Of a DNA stretch of 64,000 nucleotides, positions 51,621 through 62,769 are shown one piece after another. A program made the translations under genes and the position numbers. The stretch comes from Massospora cicadina (taxonomy: Eukaryota; Entomophthoromycota; Entomophthoromycetes; Entomophthorales; Entomophthoraceae): NCBI GenBank assembly GCA_022478985.1, contig JAKSZP010017427.1, forward strand, positions 31,707-95,706. The letters run 5' to 3'. The notes under the pieces were generated by a model. The model saw only the letters and a list, made by a program, of their open reading frames with translations. It was not told the DNA's origin and did no database searches. The stretch's first letter is position 1. The number at the start of each line of letters is the position of its first letter.

Positions 51621-51899
51621 GCTAAAATTCTTACCAAATTGATGTCAACAGCCAAAAATTCCAAGGAACACTTGAACTTCACGCTTGTGACTTGGCACGC
51701 CATACAATCAATGACTCAAATCTTTTCTTGCTTGTGCTGCAAGACCTGCTTATCTCCCCTTTAGGTTGGGACCACCTAGTGCTAAAAAAAGACCTGCTTA
51801 TCAATAATGAAACCAAGATGTTTCAGCTGCTTTTGGTGAAAGCCACAATTACAAAGCTTGATCTAAAGGTCAGCTTTGGCAAAGCGATAGAAAAGTTCT

Positions 51900-52500
51900 T
51901 CTAAATGGTGCAAATGTTCATTAAACGTTCTATAAAAAAACGTTGATAATATCTAAATTAACTTAAACACAGGACTTTTTTAAATTAGCTAGTAACTATC
52001 TATAGCCCTCTAAAATGTGGTTCATTGTACAACCCTTAAGGCATTCTAGTAGTCTGGTAGGGGACCTGAATCATGATAATGGAGCATTTTTCCTGCTTCT
52101 TCTTGGGTAGCTAAATCATACAATAGCCAGAAATTAGATATATGGCTGAAAAGTATTGCACGCCGCCAAAGCAGTCTAGCGCATCATCAATATGTGGTAA
52201 GGAATAGAAGTCTTGTTTGGTAAAAATGTTAAGATTTTTATAAGCATTTACTGCATGATTCAACCGTCCTTTTCTTAATAATCAACAATGGTAAAGCTTA
52301 AGGACTCTTAGTGAGCACTAAAACCCTAACTTTTTCATTAGCTGAGTTATTTTTGATAGTGACTTCATCCGCTGCCTTTGACCATCTTATAGGTTTGAGG
52401 TGAATCAGTAGATGATTACCAGTATCATATGGTGTAACACACCATATGCACATGTCTAATTTAAAATCATTTTTTTGTAAAAAGGCTATAGCTTAAACAG
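51900..52500 (-). pseudogene. Ty3-F reverse transcriptase, decayed
   Basis: Minus-strand reading gives HIDDALDCFGGVQYFSAIYL followed by ISGYCMI*LP, then EKCSIIM and RMP*GLYN (about 52200-52020). It is collinear with Ty3-E IDDTLDWLGGARYFSAMDLI, SGYWQIELP, EKCAIIT, MPQGLCN. Note Trp to Cys and Gln to stop changes. The upstream KKDG region lies at about 52270. The YLDD box (about 51940) is not preserved. Confidence 0.7.
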
Positions 52501-52989
52501 GGCCAGCGCTTGGTCCTATTCATCTTCAGTCAACCCAGAGAGGCATTCCCAAGATACCAGGAAACATACTGCTTGGCACTCTTTGCCACCAAGCCAAAGC
52601 TCATCCAGAATTCCAAAGTCATGGACACTTAGTACTTCATCAACTGGTAATATATCATCAAAAGCAGCTACTAAATGCCACTTAATTCAGATATAATAGG
52701 AATACAGGTTGGCTAAAAGAACTTGGATTTTGCCAAGGTCAGGGAGTATAAACCCAGTCATAGTGTCAGGTTCCAAGAGAAATTGGCAAAATAGGGCGAA
52801 TATCCAACAGTATAATCCCTGGGGAAATTTAAATTAATCTCTGTCACCACTATAATTTGATGACCCACTAAAATGGTTAGGCTTTGATTAGAATGTAGTG
52901 TAATACACCTAGATTTGAAATTCTGGTTAGGTAACTGTTGAGTATGTCCACAGATCCAAAGATAGAACATGATACTATGCAATCCTTGT

Positions 52990-53460
52990 ACGTGAGGTTG
53001 ACAATCATCTGATTTTGTTGTGGTTGGGACTCATTTTTCCAATTTTAGAATGGTGAATGTGTGTGTTCAAGTATTTCCTAAATATTCGCTTCAAAATTGA
53101 CTTAAATTCCATAAGTTCTCATACATGAAGTTCCTATAAGAAAATCATAATTTTAATTTAAAATTATGGCAGGGTTGGATATTACCAGTGAGAAAAAAGG
53201 CAGCAGCAATTTACTGTATGATCCCTCAGAGGTTGTTGTCTGAAAGCTCGCAATACCATAGACTTTCAGGTGATCTATATACAGGTCGAGGCCCAATTTC
53301 TTCACAAGTTAGGTAGACATGATATCAATTGGTGAACCACTGTCTATACTCGCTCAAATTTTGAGTTATTTACTGTAATATCAATATAGGTGCACTCAAA
53401 AATAAGCGTCAAAAAAGATTTTATTGTTTGGACGTCAAAAGTTTCCGCTTGACCCAGTAA
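52990..53460 (-). pseudogene. Ty3-F protease, decayed
   Basis: The minus strand reads FECTYIDITVNNSKFE, then in the next frame ASIDSGSPIDIMST (active site DSG, plus 53325-53353). It is followed by the NYDFLIGTSCMRTYGI-like end (about 53150-53090). A linker of the kind seen in the other elements follows to about 52500. One frameshift lies just before the active site. Confidence 0.65.
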
Positions 53461-53699
53461 TTTTGAATCTCTTCGCCTAGTTGAGGTCTGGATTCCTTCA
53501 AACTTTCAAAAGGTATAGCCATTTGGACCCCATCCAACTTAAAAATCTCACCAGAGGAGACTGATAGCTCTTGTTCTAACTTTTATAAACAAGTCTTTGA
53601 TACTACTTTACGCTAAGCTTTGCCTTGCATCCTTTCTGTGAGTGGGCTATAACTGATACTATATTATTTTCTATAACTGGGTGAAACACTAGGGTGGGG

Positions 53700-55405
53700 C
53701 ATATTGTCAGTCCATTTGTTCAATGAAACATGATTCCAGAATTTTTCTTACTTGGGATTTTTAGAGGAGGAGAAAGTAAAAATCCCAGTTCTAATTCCCT
53801 CATATTTTCCCAAGTCTTCTTTATCACATATTTCACATCATGAACCTTGGTTTTAGAACCCGATTTAGGGCAATGATTTGGATAATGCCTCAGATGTTTA
53901 AAAATGATTAAAGTGACATGATTAGACAGGCCCATTAAAACAGGGACCATGAGACAAGTTAAATTTTTTGGGGGGTGGGGAAATGGCCCTAGGGTGTGGG
54001 GAATGAGGCTCCTGATGACCTATGTTAGGCGCCTCAAAAGTGGTGGTGCATCTTAGGGGATAATTCAACATATGAGTAATATTATGCTCCTCATTCAAAA
54101 CTGGTATCAGAGCTTGATTGAATTCCTTGGTGGTCTCGCAGCATGGCAAAGAATGATCTGAGCGTTAAAATCAAACTTAACATTAGCCCCAGACAGTGTC
54201 TGTGCCTCCAAATAGAATTCTTTAAAATAAATATAGTTTTATCTTTGTTAAGGGGGATACTAAAAATTTCATATTTTGAGTTGCCATCCTTTCTGCACTG
54301 CTGAACTCTTTAATAAATGAATCCTTGGAATTAAGGTAGGATTGCAACATTCTTTAATCTCAGCATAATCAACTCCTGACTTTCAGAGTCCAGCGAATTC
54401 ATTAACATTGCCAACTTAGCGTTCTTGGATTCTTCTCCCATAATAAACTCAAAGTGATCAATAAAATTTATTTACATTCGCTTTATTGTCAAACTGTTAA
54501 GATTAATAAGGGTTACTATAATTGAGTTTTATTATTGCAGGATGAAGGGCCTGCTCTGTCCTTATATGCTTTTTCATGTTACAAAAACAAGTAGTGGGAT
54601 TAAGATGGCTTTGAGTTGCCAGAGCAGCCCAGGTAGAAGATGACACGTAAGCATGAGTAGGATTAGCAGTAATATTACGCATGGGTTGGACTAGACTTTT
54701 GCTAATTGAGTCTGAATGCTCAGTAAGAGGAGTCTCTGGAGCATCTGGCTGAACGGAAGCTCAAAGCTCAGAACAGATATAAAAACATAGTTAGGTTAGG
54801 TGCAACCAGCGCCTCATTAACCTCAATATCAGGCTCCACTGGAAGGTTTTTAAATCACTAATGAACATATTAGGAGGTCAATAATTAGACTGACCCGTTG
54901 GCACTTATAGAGATCATTAGGATCTCATAAAAAACTGATCCAATGTACTGGAAAGTTTGAGGCGTTTCTCCTGCATCATGTTCTCAAAAATTATATAATC
55001 TTTGGTTAGCGTCTAAAAATCTGCTTTCAAGGCAGCAATATCACTCACCAAAGATCTTACTTTCTGTCCATGAGCTTTAGTATAAGATTCAGGGAATCAC
55101 TTTGCAGGTGTAAATTGGTGTTGAAGTAAATGTATCTATCCATATCATCATCTAGGCTGTCAAAGCATCAATGAGCTTCCATATCTTTCACTAATTCTCT
55201 TACTTGACGATTGTAGCCTACTATGATATCAGAAAGTTGGCCAACATAAGCATTCAAGTCTGCAATTAATTTACAAATATTTTTATATCTGTTTTTCTGG
55301 GCTTGAGGCTAGCTGCTTTAGCTTCTAAGAGTCGCGCTGCTTATACCTTAAGGTAGGCTTTAACTGGGTGCCATGATAACATTTATAAAGTGATACACAA
55401 GAAAA
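53700..55405 (-). pseudogene. Ty3-F gag, decayed
   Basis: Minus strand. A knuckle-like HLRHYPNHCPKSGSKTK (about 53898-53848) is the GHYxxxCP half of a CCHC. The capsid region is at about 54400-54150 (short open pieces). Helix-rich, charged sequence with coils occurs at 55350-54950, similar in style to Ty3-C and Ty3-D gag. Stops are dense. Begins shortly after the primer site at about 55410-55431. Confidence 0.55.
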
Positions 55406-55411
55406 CAAAAT

Positions 55412-55431
55412 GTGATTCACTGTAGTGATCA
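55412..55431 (-). other. Primer-binding site of Ty3-F
   Basis: The minus strand has GGTGATCACTACAGTGAATC. The first T of TGG is now C, otherwise it equals the Ty3-C site for 14 bases. Confidence 0.65.
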
Positions 55432-55438
55432 CCGAACA

Positions 55439-56566
55439 TGTTAAATTGGCACTGGGCCGTCATATTTCAGGTGCAAAGGGTATAAACTCACAAAATTAAT
55501 AGTACTGTTTGATGACAGTAACCTTGGTAAAAATTTACAAAAAAACCTTATTATCAAAAATAGGGTTCTTATTAACAAGAAACAAAGAAGCACTTTGTAG
55601 TATCTTATTTTATTAGAGGTGGGCTGACCAGGGGACAATACCACACCAATTATTAGGAAATCAAATGAATGGGAAAGGAGGATAAAATCCAGAAAACCTC
55701 CATGCGTGGCGTATGATAGGCCAGGAACTCCATGGACCACCTTTGCTATTCGCTATCTCAGTTTGGAAACTGGTGCGCAATGCCAACACAGTCATAATTG
55801 CCCCCTACCCAAAGTTCCTGTACCGGAATTGAACTTGGGGAGGCAGCAGTAGAGGTCCCTATTATACAACTGGGTTATCCTCCCCTACTTTGTAGTATCT
55901 TATAATTCCACTTTCTCCATGGCTCTCTCTAGTAAACTACTTTATTATAAGCTGCTTATCACGCTACTTAGAAAAAGGCCCCCCTTTAGATTGCAATCCC
56001 ACGTAGGTATGCTCATCTCAATTCCAGAGTTTTATTGGTGCAATTTAGGACTTAGAAGCAGCACATAAGGGTATTAAAATGGAGTCATGATATTTAAATT
56101 TAGCCAGGAAAGAAAACGCATAGGGCTTGAGAATTTCCATAATAGTAGCAATATGCCAATTTCAATTAAGACTTTAGAAGATGGCCATTTAAATAATATG
56201 ACCCTTTTACCAATTATTCTATGCCAGCGCAAGCAAAATAGGATATTAAGATAGAAATCAAATAATAAAAGATATGGAAACTGGTTACACGGACTTCAGT
56301 TTTCAGTAAGTTTTGGAAGTGAAAGGCGCACCAGAGGGATTAAGGATCAATCTGCTGGTATAATTCCAAGTGAACAAAGGGTCCCCTAAAAGGTTTTACT
56401 AAAAGTAACTCAACACAGTTTTGGCAAATACCTATAAAACTGTATCCCTCAAGTCAAGATAAGTTTATAAAAAACAAATGAACCATGTCACTAGATACCA
56501 GCTTATAATAACAAGGTTAAGTCAGTAATAGTATATATAACAGATAGTTGTTCAGATCTATTGTAA
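55439..56566 (-). repeat. Ty3-F 5' LTR, interrupted by the SINE
   Basis: It begins next to the primer site and ends near 56566 (ATTGTAAC). After removing the SINE and one target copy it is about 830 bp. The aligned half with the other LTR is 56040-56566. Confidence 0.65.
55592..55903 (-). mobile_element. tRNA-derived SINE with 17-bp TSD
   Basis: ACTTTGTAGTATCTTAT stands at 55592-55608 and 55887-55903, bracketing 55609-55886 (278 bp). On the minus strand the element starts with a tRNA-like head. An A box (TAACCCAGTTG) lies at about bases 9-19 and a B box (AGTTCAATTCC) at about bases 51-61, the right spacing for RNA polymerase III. Next comes a body with no coding. It ends GTATTGTCCCCTGGTCAGCC...AATAAA, the tail shared with the LINEs and ORF1-only elements. 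It is a SINE transcribed by Pol III and moved by the LINE machinery. The perfect duplication suggests a fairly young copy. It sits in the Ty3-F 5' LTR. Confidence 0.88.
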
Positions 56567-56569
56567 CTT

Positions 56570-57501
56570 TTCTTTCCCAGTATGTCAAGGAAACGCACAG
56601 CGCATGCCACATTGAATAAGTTTTTTTTAATTCTTTTACCTTCTTCCCCATGTCACTGATACCCCCACAGCCATTCTGTCTACTCTAAAGCATGCACTCA
56701 TATCACTCTAGGCAGAGATTCCTTTGACCCCCTTTCCCCATCTAATATGGTTGCTTATACTAACTGCTGATGCAACATAATTAGAATTGCTTTAACTTTA
56801 TTTAACAAACGCAAATAAAATTACATGTGGCCGCCACGTTGGGTTGGGCCCCAATAGTAATATAAAAAACATGTTGACAGGATGATAATATTAATTAAGT
56901 GTTAGATCATGAGATAATAGGGTTGCTTCTGAGTCATAAACCTAAATATACTTTACTAATGTATTTTACTTTATACTGCTCATCTGTCAGTGTTGCAACC
57001 TTATTTGGGCTAATACTTAAAAAGTTAAAAACACTGTATAAAGTAACCACTATGACGCTATAGTACTTTTATTATTAATGTGGTGTGATACATTGGGATT
57101 AAGAACTTACTTGAGATACTTTAACATTCAAATAGTTGGTATGCTCAAGTGTGCCTCTTTCTAGTATAATTAGTGGAATGGTGACTAAGTCCAACCTCAG
57201 GGTATAACTGCGCCGGCATGCCAATGATTTTGATGCAATTCTAAGACGTCCTATGAGAGAGATAATACAAGTAGAAAAAGCATTAGTAAAAAAGCAATAG
57301 GTTATAAATTGAATTTGAGAGGATAATCTAATGATGGAACCAGTAAGTGTGATAATGCAGTTCAGCAGAGATTACTTACTTTAATTTTTTGACATTTTCC
57401 TTATACACGCTTTTTTAAAATGAAATAATTCTTCATATTGCTATACTTCTGCGGTATTGGTATGTTAACCCTTCAAGAGATTATATGTCAGAATTCTAAT
57501 G
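56570..57501 (+). repeat. Probable Ty3-G 5' LTR (left end unknown)
   Basis: Non-coding sequence directly before the primer site at 57505 should be the LTR. No second copy is in the window, so the left end is only bounded by Ty3-F. A CTTTCTTTCCCAG tract at 56570-56582 looks like a splice acceptor but no exon follows convincingly. Confidence 0.35.
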
Positions 57502-57504
57502 GTG

Positions 57505-57521
57505 GTGCCCACTTTATGATA
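57505..57521 (+). other. Primer-binding site of Ty3-G
   Basis: TGGTGCCCACTTTATGA. It shares TGGTGnnCACT with the other Ty3 sites. Confidence 0.5.
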
Positions 57522-57563
57522 ACATTAATTTAACTGTTTACTACTTATTGACTTACCTGAACC

Positions 57564-59300
57564 ATGGAGGCCTCTTTCAATTATATAAGTAACCCTTCCC
57601 ACAATTCATGCAGAGAACAAACTATCCAATAGCGCCGCGTCACTGAGGTTGTGGATTTGGTCACAGATGAACTCAACTAAATTTGTGAAGAAATACATAA
57701 ACTTGGACTGTTGGGGACAGCAATCTCATTTAATTACGTAATCCAGCTATCTAGAACAATACAAAATTATTATTGCACAGAGTCCTTGTCCAATCCATTT
57801 GATGAAACTTTAGATATGCTAAAATCAGGAGTGTCATTGATGCCCTATGGAAAGTGATCAACATTATATCTTCTAAAATGGTACTCATGCTCAGTTGTAC
57901 AAAATAACCACTTGGTTTCAGAAATTTGAGCGTCAGAGTTTTCAGTTAAAGGATGTTTTGGAAGACGCCTAGAGTGATTAGATGTATGGAAAAAAGAACA
58001 CCTATTGATAAAATTGACTTCTAAAGTGCTGATAAAATTTTTAGACAGAAGAGATGCAATTCATGGAGAGGTAATGTCAGCGTAGATAACAATTTTGAGG
58101 CATCTATCAAAAGTATTTTGTAATTCAGGATGGACAAGGGCATGGTTCTATTACCAGCAACAGCCTTGAGGATGGAGATTTTACTTTTTATCAGGAGAGA
58201 TCTCTCCTGTGCTTACAAGGATTAAGATGTACTCAAAAATTGATAGTACATAAGCTACCTAGCTGCAAGGTCGTTCATTCATGTCCACCCATTATCCTCA
58301 CCTCAACTTTAACCTCCAAAAACTGGAGGTGCAGCCACTTTCATTAAAATTCGCATCTCTGAGGGGGATCAATATCTACTTTAGCAAGCTTTTTCCTCTA
58401 CTAGGTATGTGATATGCATGGGTTGCAAGAGGTTCAAGTTCTCAATAGAAGATACATTTACAATTATAAGGGTAACTATTAATCTATTTCCCAGACGTTA
58501 AGAGTCTAACCAAGTTACATATTACTTGATGGATATTATAGTTTCCTATAAATAAGTAACACTGTGATGAGACTCATTGAGAACCAAAAGGATGTTTTAA
58601 TACAAGGCTATATTTCTCACCATCAGTTTTAACTAAATGAGACCTTCACTAAATAAAATAACCTTTTCAATCATGAGTCTAACGTGTTAGTAAGGGCTGA
58701 TATTTATCTGAAGCCAATGCATGTATAGTGAAACTTTCATTCATAATCCCATATTAAAACTTTATACCGTAAAGATATTCTACAAATGCATGTTCCTCTA
58801 CTTAAAAAGGGCACCTACCTGCGGCGGGTATCCGCTACTTTCCACCCTAAACTAATAACCAAAACCTCTTGCCTTCACCAGTATGCCGAGCTTTTACAAA
58901 ACCATACCTACCCACATATAACCCGCTGAGTTAGAAACACAAATGACTAATAGACGTAATTCCTCCTATGTTATATTCTACCATTATGCTGAAAATGGTC
59001 ACTATGCGATAAACTGCCCTGTGAAGCAAAAAGGCATGTGGTCAACTAAATACCGTTGGCTTAGGAAAAGAATAGGCAGAGTATACTATGAACTTTTTAC
59101 CTCACCCTGTGCATCTATCAGTCATAAACAAATGCAGCAAAAACTTTTACAACAGATATGTGCTCTTTGGAAAAATTTTTATATTCTGTGACAGCTAAAG
59201 ATGTGTACTAACTACTGAATCATGTAAAATCAATAAAAAGCAGAGGCCAGGAAGCCTTCTGCAAGATAGAAGTCATATGCCTATAAATCATTATAAAGAA
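57564..59300 (+). pseudogene. Ty3-G gag with zinc knuckle, decayed
   Basis: An ATG at 57564 starts MEASFNYISNPSHNS, then RRVTEVVDLVTDELN and KLGLLGTAISFNYVIQLSRT. The capsid block RLIENQKDVLIQGYISHHQF and LNETFTK (about 58570-58660) matches KADFLTIHFHQNETLLEFAE of Ty3-C. The knuckle is at 58965-59010: FYHYAENGHYAINCPVK. The first Cys pair is lost (Phe-Tyr-His-Tyr); GHYxxxCP is intact. It keeps an overall frame order but stops are frequent. The nearest relative in the window is Ty3-C. Confidence 0.65.
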
Positions 59301-60250
59301 GCTACTCAGACAAACTGTACCACAATGCTGATGTACCATCATTAATATATTTAAACATGACTATCCTAGAGACTTAATTAAAAGGGACTATCTACAAAAT
59401 GGGGAACATTTTTTGCGTTTCCTAGAAATAAAGTTATTCTAAGACATATGTGTAGTAAACAACAAGAATCTTCTTACTCTATATACACTTACTGCAATAT
59501 TTGTATCAAAAAACAAGGATTAAAAGAACATTAACATAATAGCACAATTCAATATAGATCTAACAAGATGGTAAAAAGTTTTTCAAACAGGATTACAATC
59601 TTAAGGAAACATATGATACCACTGACCCTTAATTTTTTATTTGAAGAAATTATATAGCTCCTTGCTCTATAATTTGGCTCAAATTTCGTGTCAGCGCCCT
59701 TAATTGTAGCAATCAACCAGAATTAACCTGGTGATAGAAGCGGCATATATTTTTGTAAGTTAAGTCCATTGTCAATATGGTGAAAATAACGTTTGGGATC
59801 TTACCAAAAAATGGTTTACTTTAAATTTCATTGCATGACATACCTAAGAAAATTCATCCACAACTCATATGTGACTTGGCATATCAAAGGGGTGGAATTT
59901 TAAGTTACTATAGCATAAATCAAATGACTAAAAGTTATCCAAACATTACTTTTAAGTACTGAAGTCCACTCTAGACATGCTACAAACATAGGCTCATTCA
60001 AACAATTTAGAAAAAAATCAAGGACTATTATATGGCTTTATGTCAGCGCTGTGATAGCGTAATTTTAGTTAGGATAACAAGTGTTGTTCATGAGATCCAT
60101 GGGTTTTGGCGAAAAGGCAAACTAGCAAATGTATGGATTATACACTTTGAGTAAATAGGAAACTTCCACTAGTACATAAATCTGAAGAGCCTGATGGATG
60201 GGTGCATTGTTAAAGGAGTCCCACTATAAATTCTTCTTTCATACAAATGC
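59301..60250 (+). pseudogene. Ty3-G protease and linker, decayed
   Basis: SYSIYTYCNICIKKQ (59475-59520) equals SYLECTYCDIFVQN of Ty3-C. LHDIPKKIHPQLICDLAYQR and GGILSYYSINQMTKSYPN (59830-59960) correspond to CGIPTDLFHTSQINLAYSNG... and RTRALPNQ of Ty3-C (19995-20105). The DTG box cannot be read. No RT, RNase H or integrase was found after it, so the element is truncated at about 60250. Confidence 0.55.
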
Positions 60251-61289
60251 AGTTATAAAATGAAGAAAAGTGATAAAAATAATTATAAAAAATGAGAAAA
60301 TGGAAAAAGATATATAATAAGTATATATAAATTAATTAAATTTATATAAGATGATTTATAATCAGAAATGTATAAAACAAATTCTCACCCCAGATTTACA
60401 ATTCATTACTGCTGCAATTGCAATGGCGCGCTCATCTTCATCCATGCAACGCCTTAACTGAAAAGCGCACTTTCTTCCAGGATTTAACTTATTCATTAAA
60501 TCAGAAACTCACCTACACGCTCTAGCAAAAGATCCTCGTTCATTAAAGAAGCCAAAACTCAGGGGCAGTGCTCCACATCATAGATTTGATGTTGACACGA
60601 TTTCCTAAAAGTAATAGCCTCATTGGTCCAATTCTTTTAAATAAGTGTCTGGTACAGCATGAGATCAAGGTGCTATAACGATGGTCACAGTAAGAGTAGT
60701 ACTGGTCAGCTACTATTATGTTTTGTAGCCATAATATCTGACTCTCACATGACAACAGGGTGTGCAAGACTAAGGATAGGTGGAGAACAAGTGAATGAGT
60801 AAATGAGTCGTTGTATTCCAAAACGTGGGGAAAAGAAATCCCCAAAAACAAAAAAATACATCAAGAACTATATTTAATATAGGGTACACAAAGGGAAGTG
60901 TTAAATACTAATTTCTAATCTGATGAAGAACATAGGAGCATCGACCTTAACATCAGATTCCCCTATCAAGCTAATTTAGGGGCAATCTTGATATTTATTA
61001 GCTCTATTATATATATATTGAATATAAATCATACTAATACTAATATAGGAAGGAATATTGTGATTTCTAGACCCCTTTTATAGGCCTCAAGAGAGTCCAA
61101 ACCAATGCAAAAAAATTTCTATCTTCTGATGGCTAGGAGTGATGCTACCTTACCTTACAACATCAACCAGCTCAATTTACATTGGTTGGAGCCGCTTCTC
61201 TTTTCCATAATTATAAAATTAGTTACTACAACTTATTCCAAACAGAAAGTTTTTGACAATCACACAGGTGAGATGGGCAATTTCAAAAA
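60251..61289. other. No gene identified; AT-rich run and LTR-like scrap
   Basis: 60250-60360 is low-complexity A/T. A minus-strand open run of 102 codons (60851-60543) has no recognisable motif. At about 61066-61110, CCCTTTTATAGGCCTC and following bases resemble the TTTATAGG region of the Ty3-A/Ty3-D LTRs, so a decayed LTR piece is likely there. Confidence 0.35.
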
Positions 61290-61499
61290 TCCCAATTAAA
61301 CTGGGCGAAAGCTGTATCAGGCAGTGGACAAAATGGTGCACCAAAGGGCAAGAAACGCCCTGAAGGGGGACCAGGAACCAATGCTTAGAAACCATAAACT
61401 CAGACACCATCTAGCTTTGTGGAGTTCCCCACTTAACAAAACTTGTACATGGAAATCCAATATGTCCAATCCTTACTAAAGGTAGAGCATGGGCTCTGA

Positions 61500-62430
61500 C
61501 TTTTCCTGCAGGTTGATTCCCCAACTCTGTGGGAGAAAGTGGGCGAGGCACAGGCCTCCCTTTTACACCATGCGGTGTACGTTACCACCCTTACAATCTA
61601 CTGTGACTGGATATATATTGGTTTTGAAACTGAAGAAGATGTAGATGCCGCCACAAAAGTCTGCATTATATTTTTTCTCCCCAAGGGCAAACAAATTAAG
61701 TGCACCGCATGCACCAGATGGAATAGTTAACACTTTGTTCATCTCCTTCAACTCGCTCCCTATAAACCTTCCTCACAAGGTAACTGAGGAGGAGCTCTGA
61801 CTTGTACTTAGCGCCTATGGAGAATTTAATAATTAGGACTGCAGCAGTTTCACTGATGCTAAACCTGTGCACAGAAAAGGCAATCACCATGATCAACTTG
61901 ATCCCTGAGGTGGCCAGGGACCTCACAAAAATCCCATCCACAGTGGTGTTTCACCTCCTGGATGTGGGAGTGTCAAAGGTATTCCACGTCACACTGGAAA
62001 GTGCACCACCTATCTGCAACCACTGCAGTGCATTGGGGCACAAGGAACACGCATGCCCTGTGAATGAGGGAATTTTAGCCTCAGAATTCTGTGATGACAC
62101 CATGGACGAAGATGATAAAGACTTCACCAAAATAGTTGACACCAGTCACGCCTTCCTCTGGGGAGAGGATGGGCAATACATCCTCATAGACTCAGTATCA
62201 TCCAATATATGAAAAATGGTACAGAAGGCCTGCAAGCGGGCAGCGGCCAAGACTGCATCACTCACGGCCTCCACCATCAACCCCAGCCAAATTTAGGAGG
62301 GCATAGAGTAAATCAACCAAGCCAACCAATGAGAGCAGAATTCCCAGGCTGAGGAGGACATAGAGGAAATCAACTGAGCCACATAAATATGGCAGAATGC
62401 CCAAGCTGAAAATTTTATAACAATTTGACT
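61500..62430 (+). pseudogene. LINE-2 ORF1, decayed
   Basis: 61539-61730 has HAVYVTTLTIYCDWIYIGFE followed by TEEDVDAATKV, equal to LINE-1 TAVYVTPHSMSHGWLDLGFE then SKKAADEAAAV. A frameshift leads to the open 61802-62212 piece with AITMINLIPEVARDLTKIPS, VFHVTLESAPPICNHC and SALGHKEHACP (knuckle, about 62010-62060). The piece ends at SHAFLWGEDGQ, as in LINE-1 (KEAFLWGAQGC). A basic Lys/Ala-rich tail follows in another frame. Presumed RNA-binding partner of ORF2. Confidence 0.75.
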
Positions 62431-62769
62431 GAATCACCACATAGTATCAATCAATCAAACATAGCAGGACAATTTGGCTCCACTATGGGCGAAAATGCGG
62501 GACCCACATCTACAAATTTGAACCCCACAACCACAGATAACAATCAGCACACCGTACCAAACCACCATAAGTCACGAGCGGATTAATCTGACTCAAACCC
62601 TTGAACTGCAAGACCCATGTGAAATTGGCAAAGGTGAGGGACGGATGATGACACAGAGTGGACTGACCCAGTGACACGGAGCTGGTACCAGAACATAGGC
62701 TCTGGGTCTGGGCCAGGCGGCCCTCCCAACCGCTCCTGAGGCGCCACAGGCACCTCAGTTTCAATAGTG

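Larger units (their letters stand above)
43720..56566 (-). mobile_element. Ty3-F: Ty3/gypsy element, minus strand, with LINE-1 and SINE in its LTRs
   Basis: Related LTRs flank the element: left about 43720-44344 plus 49645-49841 (split by LINE-1), right 55439-56566 (split by the SINE). Shared blocks include AATAGTAGCAATATGCCAATT and GCAAAATAGGATATTAA. On the minus strand from right to left come primer site, gag, knuckle, protease, RT, RNase H and integrase. Outer ends and target duplication are uncertain. Every domain is recognisable but riddled with stops, more so than in Ty3-E, so it is an old copy. Confidence 0.8.

Noticed and set aside
57165..57240. tRNA-like sequence (AGTGGAATGGTGACT...)
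   Set aside because: No B box at the right distance and no acceptor pairing could be found.
60250..60360. Replication origin or centromere from the A/T run
   Set aside because: Low-complexity A/T alone is no evidence; similar runs occur near many element ends.
60543..60851. Minus-strand 102-codon frame as a gene
   Set aside because: Composition is unlike a folded protein, there is no motif, and it lies in AT-rich repeat remains.
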